A stretch of DNA of 64,000 nucleotides from Pollenia angustigena (lineage: Eukaryota; Arthropoda; Insecta; Diptera; Polleniidae). The notes below the pieces were generated by a model. That model did not search any database. It was not told the DNA's origin and saw only the letters and a program-made list of their open reading frames with translations. Made by a program: the position numbers and the translations under genes. The first letter of the stretch is position 1; the number at the start of each line of letters is the position of its first letter. Positions 27,286-37,888 of this stretch are shown here, piece after piece. The stretch is from NCBI GenBank assembly GCA_930367215.1, contig OV884059.1, positions 20,484,945-20,548,944 of the forward strand, written 5' to 3'.

Positions 27286-30234
27286 CTACTGGGAGGTATT
27301 ATACACCAAATTATTCAAATCCAGTGTATTTATCCTTCTGTGGTAAAATAAGAGGCCTGCATCCCCATACAAGAGATTCCCGTCCCTAAGGGTCAGGAGA
27401 TCTACAGGCGAGAAGTACCTGTTTCTATGCAGTGTCTCAAGATCGGAAACTCTACTTAAACAACACTCAACCAATCCATTCCGCAAGGATGCTGAGCCCT
27501 CCAAAAAATGTATAGCAGATTCAACCAAAAAACCGTCAACCCGCTGGAAATCAATCCCGTTGTATATCGACCCACACGAGGGCCTACGAAATATGCCGTC
27601 AGCACCAACCGCCGGGCGAAGCCCCAAACATGCGGCCAAAACTCTCCTCTCCCATACCCTAATTCTCTCCATTTGGTGAGATGATATCCCAAACCAAGCG
27701 GGGAAAGCATAGGCCATTAGAGGCCGGATAATCTGCCTGTACACGAGAAGCCTGACCCTAACGCTCAGTCCCAACCTACGGCCAAGCAATCCCAGGTACA
27801 TATGAAACACACCCTTGACGCGTGCCAGAATACCGTCTATGTGCCTATAAAATTCGAAATTCTCGTGAAAAATAACGCCAAGGTACCTAAACCTGTCAGA
27901 GCATAAAAATGACCTGCCGTCAATCACAAGGTTCGGAATGAAGGACCGCGAATTCGGATAAAGCCGCCCACGTCTACCCTTTATCAACACACCATCCGTC
28001 TTATCAACGTTGAGCCTAAGCCCCCACTTCCTGAAGTACTCACTAAGAATTCCAAGATAGGCGTTCATTCTCCTTTCCAAGGTTTTAGCCCTTGGGCCAT
28101 TTGCAGCAACCAGTATGTCATCCGCATACACTAAAAGCAGATCCCGCTCCGATGGCTGGGGAATATCAGAAAGGAAGATGTTGTAAAGCACCGGACCCAG
28201 TAAAGAGCCCTGTGGTACGCCTGCGGCTATCGGCCTAGCATCCGAAACCTCACTGCCAACTCTCACCCTAAAAGAGCGGTCCTTCAGAAAATCCGCAACC
28301 ATTCTACACACATTGCGGTCAAATCCCAAGGCCATCATCTTATATACAATGCCCTCCTGCCAAGCAGTGTCAAAGGCCTTAGAAAAGTCCAGACTCACCG
28401 TAAGGGTTGGGCATCTGCCGTTCAAGCCCCTGGCCACATAATTCGCAAAAACCATGAGAGCATGGGACGTTGAATGTCCGCTCCGAAAACCAAACTGATT
28501 ATCCTTCAGAATACCGCCCTCCATCATCCTATCACGCACTCTGTTCAAGATAAACCACTCGAGCAGTTTCCCAAGAGAAGACAGCAACGAGATAGGCCGA
28601 TAGTTCCCCACCCGACAAGCGTCCGTTCGCGACTTCAGTATCGGAACCACAAGTCCGACCTTCCACTCACTCGGAAAATATCCAATATTAAGGCAATGGT
28701 TAAACAATATGGCCAAAAATCTCCAAGTCACCGAGTCTGTCCTCTTCAGGACAAAATCCGGAATACCGTCTAAGCCGCTAGACCTCTTGTTCGCCCTAGC
28801 CCTTAATGCATAACCCACATCGCGAGGGGAAATAATATCCCATTCCGGGCGTCGATCATCAACAGCAGTAGCGGTGCCATCAGCCAAGACCTCCCGACCA
28901 AAAAACAAAGACGGTGTATGACCACCCAAAGTCGAAACCCTACGAACAACAGTATCCTCAAAGGAGGGTATGCGCAGATCCCCATTCCCCCTGTGGATCT
29001 CGCAATATCGGTCTGCCAAGGCCCCTGCCTTACCATGATCATCCGCATGAAGTGTTCCCCCAGAAGTAATCAGGTCAGGCATCGGAGCCCTTCTCAAGAT
29101 GCCAGCACATCTTTTCACTTGACGAAACATCCTACAGCCAACACGAATACCCTCAAGATAGTCGGTCCAATAACTCTCCTCAAATACTGCAATCGCACCC
29201 TGAATTATTCTGTCCAAGTTACGAATATCAGCCTTAAGAATATCCATCCTGCCCGGATCAAGAGTCCTAAACAATGTCCTTCGGAGCCTTTTCTTCTCCG
29301 CAATAAAGCCAAGGATATTATCAGGGAGTTTGATAAGACCCCTCCTTTTCGCCCGAAACCTAGGGATAGAATCATCCATGGCCGTCTTCAGTGTATCAGT
29401 GAGCGTCCTTATACTATCGTCTATTTCAACCCTTGAAACATTCCGGTCAACCGGGAGTTCCAAGCCCGGAAGCACCCGTGACAATATGCCATTAAAACGA
29501 CCCCTGTCCATACGCTCAAAGTCAAATCCCAAGGTCCCCGTATCCCTCAGAAGCCCACCACTCTCGAAAACGATCTCCACTGCCTGATGATCAGATTCAA
29601 AATCCATCGTCCTAAGACCCGTGGCAGATGTCGGTGCCAGATATATGTCCGATGACGTCATAAAGATGTCTATGAAAGAAGACGAACGTTGACAGATCCG
29701 AGTGGGACCGATAGTAGGCCGAACGTCAATATTCGGACAGGACAGCAGAAAATCATGCAGCACACGCCCACTTTGATTCAAATCTGCACCACCCCAATAG
29801 GGGTGCTTAGCATTCAGATCAGCCCCAACTATAAGACCACCATTTGTCGAGACATCCGAAATAGCATCAAGGTCGCTGAGTGACAATGGCACACGCGGAG
29901 GCAAATACATCGCAACAAAAGTGAGCGAACGGCCGTCCATCCTGCGAATTCTCACAGCAGTATTCTCAATCGAACCCAAAGACAAAACCACCCTGCCACA
30001 GCTTAAACCATCCCTTACAAATACAGCAGTTCCACCACCACCCCTGCCAAGTCGATTCTGCCTAAAAATCCTATAACCCCCCAAGTCCAGTGTATGCCTG
30101 GGCGATAGTTTATGCTCCGCAATTAACAAAACGTCAGGTCGATGTTCCCTAAGGAACCTGTCCAGATAGTGTCTCCTATGCCTAGAGACAATAGAATTCA
30201 CATTTATAAAGATGCACTTGAGATTATTATCCAT
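27286..30234 (-). CDS. Element B ORF2: endonuclease and reverse transcriptase
   Basis: 982 residues, the same length and domain order as ORF2 of element A and clearly homologous along its whole length. Endonuclease motifs are GADLNAKHPYWGG (about 137-149) and SDHQA; reverse transcriptase motifs are DFSKAFD, AAGVPQGSLLGP and YADD near 703. No RNase H is seen. The frame is uninterrupted. One residue, the G in PSCGSIY near the C-terminus, differs from the R found in elements A and C; its effect is unknown. The start ATGGATAA overlaps the ORF1 stop by 8 nt. Confidence 0.95.
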   Translation of the reverse strand: MDNNLKCIFINVNSIVSRHRRHYLDRFLREHRPDVLLIAEHKLSPRHTLDLGGYRIFRQNRLGRGGGGTAVFVRDGLSCGRVVLSLGSIENTAVRIRRMDGRSLTFVAMYLPPRVPLSLSDLDAISDVSTNGGLIVGADLNAKHPYWGGADLNQSGRVLHDFLLSCPNIDVRPTIGPTRICQRSSSFIDIFMTSSDIYLAPTSATGLRTMDFESDHQAVEIVFESGGLLRDTGTLGFDFERMDRGRFNGILSRVLPGLELPVDRNVSRVEIDDSIRTLTDTLKTAMDDSIPRFRAKRRGLIKLPDNILGFIAEKKRLRRTLFRTLDPGRMDILKADIRNLDRIIQGAIAVFEESYWTDYLEGIRVGCRMFRQVKRCAGILRRAPMPDLITSGGTLHADDHGKAGALADRYCEIHRGNGDLRIPSFEDTVVRRVSTLGGHTPSLFFGREVLADGTATAVDDRRPEWDIISPRDVGYALRARANKRSSGLDGIPDFVLKRTDSVTWRFLAILFNHCLNIGYFPSEWKVGLVVPILKSRTDACRVGNYRPISLLSSLGKLLEWFILNRVRDRMMEGGILKDNQFGFRSGHSTSHALMVFANYVARGLNGRCPTLTVSLDFSKAFDTAWQEGIVYKMMALGFDRNVCRMVADFLKDRSFRVRVGSEVSDARPIAAGVPQGSLLGPVLYNIFLSDIPQPSERDLLLVYADDILVAANGPRAKTLERRMNAYLGILSEYFRKWGLRLNVDKTDGVLIKGRRGRLYPNSRSFIPNLVIDGRSFLCSDRFRYLGVIFHENFEFYRHIDGILARVKGVFHMYLGLLGRRLGLSVRVRLLVYRQIIRPLMAYAFPAWFGISSHQMERIRVWERRVLAACLGLRPAVGADGIFRRPSCGSIYNGIDFQRVDGFLVESAIHFLEGSASLRNGLVECCLSRVSDLETLHRNRYFSPVDLLTLRDGNLLYGDAGLLFYHRRINTLDLNNLVYNTSQ

Positions 30235-31729
30235 GATGCTGCAATGATATTAACATCCCAAGCAACGCCCGAGATCTTTCGCCATCATCCCTCAATGAAT
30301 TATACTCAACCGAGAATCCCCTTAACTTAGCCAGGCAGTCCAGCAGACCACCTCCTAGTAGACGTTTACAATCCACGTCGATTCTACTAAATTCCGCCCC
30401 CGCAGAAGCCAAAGTGACCCCCGAGTCACGTCCCCTAGAAGCAGAAACTCCAACTGATGCCTTAGCCACAGCAGCATATGAGACCCCACTCAAAGTCCCC
30501 GATGATGCAAGGGGAGACTGCCCCGCAGCAGCCCCCTTTACACCCCTCTTAGCCTCAATCTTCCGAACAAGTTCCTGCCGTCTCGGACACTCCTTTGAAC
30601 TTGCCGCGTGACCCTCAGTACCACAATTGGCACACTTAACCGGCAGCCCTACCTTTCTGATAGCCTGTCCCGTTATCGGATCGGTTGACAAAACCTCACC
30701 GGTGTTTTCACCCTTTGGTGGCACCAGGCACTTGCCAGGGCCATGATCACCACCACACTTCACGCAACGATATGGCATATTGCAGTTAACTGCGACATGC
30801 CCAAATCTCTGACAGTTGAAGCACTGCACAATTCGACGGCGCCTGTGCTTCTCCATCTGCACCTTGCAGTGAAGAATATACTTCACCCCGTGAAATCCCT
30901 TAATATCCGATTCCCTGCCCAGCCGAAAAAGCCACCTATCACCACCCAATTTCGTAAGGCCGACTATACTTATCCTAATCTGTAGACCCTGCATATACTC
31001 CAAAACTTCTCGCTCCTCAAAAGTCCCAGATAGACCCTTAACCAATACAGATATTGGACGCTGACCCTTAGGCGTGTAGGTGTAAAATTCCACACCCTCA
31101 GCCCTTAGCATCTCTTTAAGACTTGAAAAGTCCTCAAGGGTGCAGACCCCTATATTCGTGACGTTCTTCCCTAATATTTTCAAATTAAAGTCCTTATGAC
31201 CCAGTTTACCCTCCAAGGTACTACTTATATGTCTAACATTAATATTATAAGCTGTTACAATAGGTATAGACTTAGACTTACTGCTAGTTCCGGATACCTG
31301 CTTACCCGGATTCACATCGTTACCAGCCTCTTTAGCGCCCACTTCTTGTGTTGCAGCATTTTCCACAATCTTCACAACTTTGGCAGTACGCTGGCTTCCA
31401 CTTGGCTTTTGTGTTTCAACATTTTCCACAATCTTCACAACTTTGGCAATATGCTGGCTTCCACTTGGCTTTTGAATATCTTTCAGCATCACCTCAGCTT
31501 TAGGTGATGTCAATACCTCATCAGTTTCCATTTCGCTCTCACTTTCGCTTTCAGAGCTGGCTTCTTCAAGTTTGCAAAGAAGTTCTTCAACCGTTTTTGT
31601 TAGTTTTACGTTTTCCTCCATAATAATGGAGAGCTTTTGCTTTAAAATCTCATTCTCATTTCGTATGTCCTCCAGCGAGGTTGTTATACGGGGCCTTTTG
31701 CCCGGATTCAGACTAGTGTCCTCCTCCAT
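30227..31729 (-). CDS. Element B ORF1: gag-like zinc-knuckle protein
   Basis: 500 residues. It has an N-terminal coiled-coil-like region, an acidic Ser/Glu run, then a tandem duplication of about 21 residues built on KPSGSQ..AKVVKIVEN (DNA about 31346-31471). The pre-zinc-finger domain and three knuckles follow (CFNCQRFGHVAVNC near 301, CVKCGGDHGPGKC, and C..C..EGHAASSKEC). It ends LISLQHHG, like element A. It is probably the RNA-binding partner of ORF2. Confidence 0.93.
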   Translation of the reverse strand: MEEDTSLNPGKRPRITTSLEDIRNENEILKQKLSIIMEENVKLTKTVEELLCKLEEASSESESESEMETDEVLTSPKAEVMLKDIQKPSGSQHIAKVVKIVENVETQKPSGSQRTAKVVKIVENAATQEVGAKEAGNDVNPGKQVSGTSSKSKSIPIVTAYNINVRHISSTLEGKLGHKDFNLKILGKNVTNIGVCTLEDFSSLKEMLRAEGVEFYTYTPKGQRPISVLVKGLSGTFEEREVLEYMQGLQIRISIVGLTKLGGDRWLFRLGRESDIKGFHGVKYILHCKVQMEKHRRRRIVQCFNCQRFGHVAVNCNMPYRCVKCGGDHGPGKCLVPPKGENTGEVLSTDPITGQAIRKVGLPVKCANCGTEGHAASSKECPRRQELVRKIEAKRGVKGAAAGQSPLASSGTLSGVSYAAVAKASVGVSASRGRDSGVTLASAGAEFSRIDVDCKRLLGGGLLDCLAKLRGFSVEYNSLRDDGERSRALLGMLISLQHHG

Positions 31730-32140
31730 ATTTTAAATATTAATCACGTGAGGGGCAGTATCTATCCGCATTGAGAGCAGAATAATAGAAATGTACCCAA
31801 TCTATGTTCGTTTTGAATGACAACTGTTTTTTTTTTTTTTTTTTTTACTTTGTTTATTTTATTTTGAATTTTTCTTTAATTTTGGCTTTAATATAAAAGT
31901 CCAGAAAAATCACTCTTTTCAAGCTTTACTTGTCTTTTCAATGTAGTTTTTAACACCTTAGTGTAATTTTTATACTATCAACTATTTTTCAGTGTCCTAT
32001 CACATAAGTTGATTTATTGCCTCCTATGCGAATTTCAAAATTCCATAGGACTACACAATAGTTAGTTTTTATTTTGAACAAAAATGAATAAAAATTCAAT
32101 TTAAGTTGTTAAAGCACTTTTTCACTTAGATCACTTTGCG
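31730..32140 (-). other. Element B 5' untranslated region
   Basis: AT-rich leader between the H2B-like start and the ORF1 ATG. It includes a T-rich tract and, near its 5' side, the hairpin at 32022-32050 and the box GTGATAGGACACTGAAAA (in sense), which is also present in element D. Confidence 0.75.
32022..32050 (-). promoter_or_regulatory. Conserved 5' UTR hairpin of element B
   Basis: In the element sense CCTATG-GAATT-TTGA-AATTC-G-CATAGG folds as an 11-bp stem with a single-base bulge and a 4-nt loop, followed by AGGCAATAAAT. Element D has the same stem with a different loop (AATGAG), so the pairing is conserved while the loop is not. Confidence 0.65.
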
Positions 32141-32178
32141 TTTTTAGATGTTTTCACTTCACAAACACTTTTAACACT
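32141..32178 (-). repeat. H2B mRNA leader sequence at the 5' end of element B
   Basis: These 38 nt are identical to 10132-10169, the H2B 5' leader, beginning with AGTGTTAAAAGTG at the A of an initiator-like CAGTG. A further 13-nt H2B leader match (AAGTGAAAAAGTG) lies just inside, offset by about 16 nt. H2B is not the neighbouring gene here; the element sits in an H4 promoter. The leader was therefore brought in with the element RNA, or added by template switching. Confidence 0.85.
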
Positions 32179-32200
32179 CAGTCGTTCTCCATGGTAGAGG
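32179..32200. other. Junction filler between element B and the tandem repeats
   Basis: About 22 bases that match neither the H2B leader nor the 1372-bp repeat. Their source is not recognised. Confidence 0.5.
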
Positions 32201-35085
32201 GACAACCGGATTTGAACTTCGCTTTTCATAAGGACCCAGAATATATCTACTTTATAGGGTGTAGGATCAATATTGTAGAAATTACAAACGGAATGACAAA
32301 GTTATATATACCCTTTTACCTTCGGTGAAGGGTATAAAAAAAATAATTTTTGGGATTGCAGTATTTTGATCATAACTTAGCCATTTTTAAACCGATTTGA
32401 AAGATTTAAATACCGACGTGCTTAGGAAGAAATTTACCATTTACTTGACTTAAAAAGTTTGGACTCGGGAAGATCTATGATTCCCAAAAATGGATATTTT
32501 AATAAAAAACATTTTATTTTGTCCATAACTTTTTTGTGTCTGAACCGATTTTCCCGAGTCTTGTGTAAAATATGTTCTACTAAAAATTTCCAATATTTTG
32601 GTATGTAAGTCATATCCATAGGACATATGGTAGCCTTAAAATTTAGGTTTTTATACAATTTTTAATTTTTTTTGTACGGGAGGTACCACGCCCACTTCTC
32701 CAATCCCGCCCACATTTTGTAGGATGGTGTGTATTGGCAACCTAATTTTGTGTACCTAGTTTGGAAGATTTGGCTTTTTCCGTTCACCAGATATACAGCA
32801 AAAGGTAATAAAAATACAACAACAACAAGGGATTTTTTTAAAAAATTAGAGGTAGTCGTGGTTTTTCGCTGATAACTCAGCCATTTTTTAACCGATTTGA
32901 CAGATTTATATACCGACGTGTTAAGCAAGAAATTTACCATTTGTTTGTGTTATAAAACTTGGACTCGGGAAGATCCATGGTTACCGAAAATGGGTATTTT
33001 AAAAAAAAAAATTAAATTTTGGTCATAACTTTTTTGTATCTGAACCGATTTTCCCGAGTTTTTTATAAAATATGTTCTACTAAAAATTTCCGATATTTTG
33101 GTATATAAATCATATCCATAGGACATATGGCAGCCTTAAAATTTAGGTTTTTATAAAATTTTTAATTTTTTTTGTACGGGAGGTACCACGCCCACTTCTC
33201 CAATCCCGCCCACATTTTGTAGGATGGTGTGTATTGGCAACCTAATTTTGTGTACCTAGTTTGGAAGATTTGGCTTTTTCCGTTCACCAGATATACAGCA
33301 AAAAGTAATAAAAATACAACAACAACAAGGGATTTTTTTAAAAAATTAGAGGTAGTCGTGGTTTTTTGCTCATATCTCAGCCATTTGTGGACCGATCTGG
33401 CTGAATTTCAATAGCAAAATTATAATAAGAATACCTGACAGAAAGATACCCCAACGAAGCTCCCATCATATCTGGGGGCTTCGGAAAACCCATTTCAACA
33501 GACAGACGGACAGACGGACAGACGGACAGACGGACAGACGGACAGACGGACAGACGGACAGACGGACAGACGGACAACCGGATTTGAACTTCGCTTTTCA
33601 TAAGGACCCAGAATATATCTACTTTATAGGGTGTAGGATCAATATTGTAGAAATTACAAACGGAATGACAAAGTTATATATACCCTTTTACCTTCGGTGA
33701 AGGGTATAAAAAAAATAATTTTTGGGATTGCAGTATTTTGATCATAACTTAGCCATTTTTAAACCGATTTGAAAGATTTAAATACCGACGTGCTTAGGAA
33801 GAAATTTACCATTTACTTGACTTAAAAAGTTTGGACTCGGGAAGATCTATGATTCCCAAAAATGGATATTTTAATAAAAAACATTTTATTTTGTCCATAA
33901 CTTTTTTGTGTCTGAACCGATTTTCCCGAGTCTTGTGTAAAATATGTTCTACTAAAAATTTCCAATATTTTGGTATGTAAGTCATATCCATAGGACATAT
34001 GGTAGCCTTAAAATTTAGGTTTTTATACAATTTTTAATTTTTTTTGTACGGGAGGTACCACGCCCACTTCTCCAATCCCGCCCACATTTTGTAGGATGGT
34101 GTGTATTGGCAACCTAATTTTGTGTACCTAGTTTGGAAGATTTGGCTTTTTCCGTTCACCAGATATACAGCAAAAGGTAATAAAAATACAACAACAACAA
34201 GGGATTTTTTTAAAAAATTAGAGGTAGTCGTGGTTTTTCGCTGATAACTCAGCCATTTTTTAACCGATTTGACAGATTTATATACCGACGTGTTAAGCAA
34301 GAAATTTACCATTTGTTTGTGTTATAAAACTTGGACTCGGGAAGATCCATGGTTACCGAAAATGGGTATTTTAAAAAAAAAAATTAAATTTTGGTCATAA
34401 CTTTTTTGTATCTGAACCGATTTTCCCGAGTTTTTTATAAAATATGTTCTACTAAAAATTTCCGATATTTTGGTATATAAATCATATCCATAGGACATAT
34501 GGCAGCCTTAAAATTTAGGTTTTTATAAAATTTTTAATTTTTTTTGTACGGGAGGTACCACGCCCACTTCTCCAATCCCGCCCACATTTTGTAGGATGGT
34601 GTGTATTGGCAACCTAATTTTGTGTACCTAGTTTGGAAGATTTGGCTTTTTCCGTTCACCAGATATACAGCAAAAAGTAATAAAAATACAACAACAACAA
34701 GGGATTTTTTTAAAAAATTAGAGGTAGTCGTGGTTTTTTGCTCATATCTCAGCCATTTGTGGACCGATCTGGCTGAATTTCAATAGCAAAATTATAATAA
34801 GAATACCTGACAGAAAGATACCCCAACGAAGCTCCCATCATATCTGGGGGCTTCGGAAAACCCATTTCAACAGACAGACGGACAGACGGACAGACGGACA
34901 GACGGACAGACGGACAGACGGACAGACGGACAGACGGACAGACGGACAACCGGATTTGAACTTCGCTTTTCATAAGGACCCAGAATATATCTACTTTATA
35001 GGGTGTAGGATCAATATTGTAGAAATTACAAACGGAATGACAAAGTTATATATACCCTTTTACCTTCGGTGAAGGGTATAAAAAG
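32201..35085. repeat. 1372-bp tandem repeat, two full copies and a partial third
   Basis: Copy 1 is 32201-33572, copy 2 is 33573-34944, and a third starts at 34945 and diverges after about 35085. The first two look essentially identical. Each contains two related half-units of about 530-550 bp (shared words CAGCCATTTTTTAACCG, TACCGACGTGTTAAG, CCATAGGACATATGG) and ends in a CAGACGGA array. No protein-coding sign is seen; the SVCPSVRL-type open frames come from the microsatellite. Confidence 0.88.
33500..33574. repeat. CAGACGGA microsatellite at the junction of repeat copies 1 and 2
   Basis: About nine 8-bp units; the equivalent array in copy 2 is at about 34872-34946. The array probably mediated the tandem duplication by unequal exchange. 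Confidence 0.85.
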
Positions 35086-35700
35086 AGTAATTTTTGTGGA
35101 TTCAGTATTTCGGTTATAACTCTGCCATTTTTTAACCGATTTGGCAGATTTATGTACCGACGTGTTGAAGAAGAAATTTACCATTTACTTAAGTTATAAA
35201 GCTTGGACTCGGGGAGATCTATGGTTCCCGAAAGTAGGTATTTTAAAAAAAAAATTAATTTTGGTCATAACTTTTTTGGATCTGAACCGATTTTTCCGAG
35301 TTTTTTATAAAAAATGTTCTACAAGAAATTTCAGATATTTTGGTATATAAGTCATATCCATAGGACGTATAGCAGCCCTAAAATTTTTCCGAGTTTTGCA
35401 GAGAATATGTTTTACTAAAGATTTCCGATGTTTTAATAAATAAAGCGTATCCATAGGTCATATATATGGCAGGCCTAAAAATTAGGTTTCTATAAATATT
35501 GACAAACGGACTGACAGACGGACATCGTTAAATCCACTTTTCTCCTCATAAGCACCCAATATATATACATACACTTTATATGGTCTGAAATCAATATTGT
35601 AGAAATAATTATTAACAAACAGAATGACAAACTTATGTATGTAAACGAATTACCTATAAAATAAAAAAATAAAATAAGTAAAAAAAAAATTAAATCAATA
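35086..35700. repeat. Diverged half-unit of the 1372-bp repeat and AT-rich tail
   Basis: It keeps the same words (AACCGATTTGGCAG, TACCGACGTGTTGAAG, CATATCCATAGGACGTAT) with many substitutions, and ends in a single ACAGACGGACATCG. It is an older copy than the two to its left. No gene seen. Confidence 0.65.
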
Positions 35701-35869
35701 AAAATAAGGGTATAAAAAGGGTAAATTAAAAGGCGTAAATATGTATAAAATATACGTTTATGAAGTTCATAAATATATTTAAAAAATTTTAAAAATTAAA
35801 AACTGACCAATTTCTTTTTAGATAAAAAGAATTTATAAATAAAAACGAAAAATAAAAAACAAACAAAAA
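35701..35869. other. AT-rich DNA with no recognisable gene
   Basis: Short A/T-rich stretch with a GGGTATAAAAAGGG string. Nothing else can be supported. Confidence 0.6.
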
Positions 35870-35955
35870 ATGGAATGAATGGGATTCGAACCAGTCAACC
35901 AATAACAAATTGTTAGGAGGCAGACCGCTTAGACCGTTCGACCATCGAACCGCAT
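35870..35955 (-). tRNA. tRNA-like sequence or tRNA pseudogene with intact pol III boxes
   Basis: On the minus strand an A-box TGGTCGAACGG (35934-35944) and a B-box GGTTCGAATCC (35882-35892) match their consensus, spaced about 42 nt apart as in tRNA genes. The T stem has two mismatches and I could not find a good anticodon or acceptor stem. It is therefore more likely a degenerate tRNA or the head of a tRNA-derived short interspersed element than a working tRNA. Confidence 0.45.
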
Positions 35956-36297
35956 GTAAAGTCGATGTTGATTTGAGTATGTGATATCAATAATTTTTAA
36001 TAGTAAATAAAAGTATGTATGTGTTTGTTGTTTGTGTATAATACAGAAGGTAATATTAAATAAAAAAAAAAAAAGAAGTTTACCGCAAGTATTTTAAATG
36101 AAAAAAACCCACAAAAAAAACAACTATTTTACAGGGTTACCATTAACCGTTTTGAAACGTAAACTTTCGTTTTGGTTAATAAAAGTCGCAAACCAATTTA
36201 AATGTTTTTTATTTATCAATAATACAACATAAACATACCAAGAAATTGCTTAAATTGTGTATGCTTTTAAATCGCTTTTGTGCAGAAGATATTATCA
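35956..36297. other. AT-rich DNA with no recognisable gene
   Basis: It contains CAGGGTTACCATT near 36132, which resembles in inverted form the AACCCTG near 37039 and may mark the end of an old DNA transposon. The evidence is weak. Confidence 0.4.
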
Positions 36298-36489
36298 GGC
36301 CTGTTCTGAAAATCACTTTAACTCAAATCACGTGATTTGAAATCACATGTGCCTACTGAAATCACACGTCTGATATTTTAGCGTCCCGTTTTTGTTTGAT
36401 CTTCAATTGCAGAAAGCACACCAAGAAACACAACAACGGTATGACTTTCAAAACACCACAAAGTCACAGGTGTGATTTCAGAACAGGCC
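36298..36489. mobile_element. Small inverted-repeat element (MITE-like)
   Basis: About 192 bp bounded by near-perfect terminal inverted repeats, GGCCTGTTCTGAAAATCAC on the left and the complement of GGCCTGTTCTGAAATCAC on the right. An internal ATCACGTGAT palindrome is present. It has no coding capacity and no clear target duplication. Confidence 0.65.
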
Positions 36490-37098
36490 CGTATATAGGT
36501 ATATATGAATATATTTTTGTATAAATTGTCTAAAAAAGTGACTAATATGTTATCAATGTCAGCAATAAAAAGGCAAAGATTGCTTTTAATATTTTGACGA
36601 CACTAGGTGACTGTTCGTTATGTTAGCGGTTTTTTGTAGTCGTAAAATTATATGATGAGGGCATTTCTAATATTCCCTAAATACAGTTTTTTTTAAAGTG
36701 GATGACCCTGCTTGTTTGTATGGTTTTTAAGCAGTGTGACCATTTTGGCAATTTTGTAGCTTAACTTAGATTAAAAATTTTAATTTAGCTAAAATACTTT
36801 CATTAAGCGCTTCGCATTTTTTTTAAGCATTTTAATTAAATGTTTCTAGCTTTTTTTGAATTATTTTAAAAATTGAAGAATAGGTATTGATATAACTTAA
36901 GTTTTTTATGTATTATAATAAATTATAATAAATTTTGACTAAAAAAAATAGTTGTAGTCAAAATGAAATTTCGTATGGAAATGGATAATTCTTATATTAT
37001 AGTAAAAAAAATTTCATTTTATATTTTTACAAGACGATAACCCTGCATGTTTGGGCGATTTTTAATGAAGACTTTTAAGTAGTGTGGGAATTTTTTAT
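36490..37098. other. AT-rich DNA with a diverged direct repeat
   Basis: A GATGACCCTGCTTGTTTG...TTAAGCAGTGTG block near 36701-36740 recurs as GATAACCCTGCATGTTTG...TTAAGTAGTGTG near 37036-37086, ending at the H4 leader. It is probably remains of mobile DNA. No gene seen. Confidence 0.45.
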
Positions 37099-37155
37099 TT
37101 TTTATTTAACACAAACACTTCACAAATGTTCAACAAGAACTAATGAGATTTGCCC
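37099..37155. repeat. Right copy of the H4 leader (57 bp) at the element B locus
   Basis: Identical to 26829-26885. It retains the H4 start region and is followed directly by the original upstream promoter (GAGAACCAACTCG). Confidence 0.85.
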
Positions 37156-37831
<676 letters not shown>

Positions 37832-37872
37832 TTAAATTGATGTGACGAAATAAATAAAAACTATAACAAATC

Positions 37873-37888
37873 GGTCCTTTTCAGGACC
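37873..37888 (+). terminator. H3 mRNA 3' stem-loop (unit 4)
   Basis: GGTCCTTTTCAGGACC with CAAAAAGAGAT downstream. Confidence 0.93.

Larger units (their letters stand above)
26886..32178 (-). mobile_element. Element B: non-LTR retrotransposon in the H4 promoter of unit 4
   Basis: This 5.3 kb element on the minus strand has intact ORF1 and ORF2 and ends, in its sense, with AAATAAATG followed by repeats of TGAAATC. It sits at the same nucleotide as element A, though the two differ clearly in sequence, so these are independent insertions. Its 5' UTR (32178-31730) opens with 38 nt identical to the H2B mRNA leader and contains a strong hairpin. On its 5' side it is not followed by the expected H4 leader copy but by 4.9 kb of unrelated repeats. 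Confidence 0.92.

Noticed and set aside
33500..33574. CRISPR-like array
   Set aside because: The units are 8-bp simple repeats without spacers, in a eukaryotic genome.
33377..33601. SVCPSVRLSV repeat protein
   Set aside because: Direct translation of the CAGACGGA microsatellite, with no independent coding evidence.
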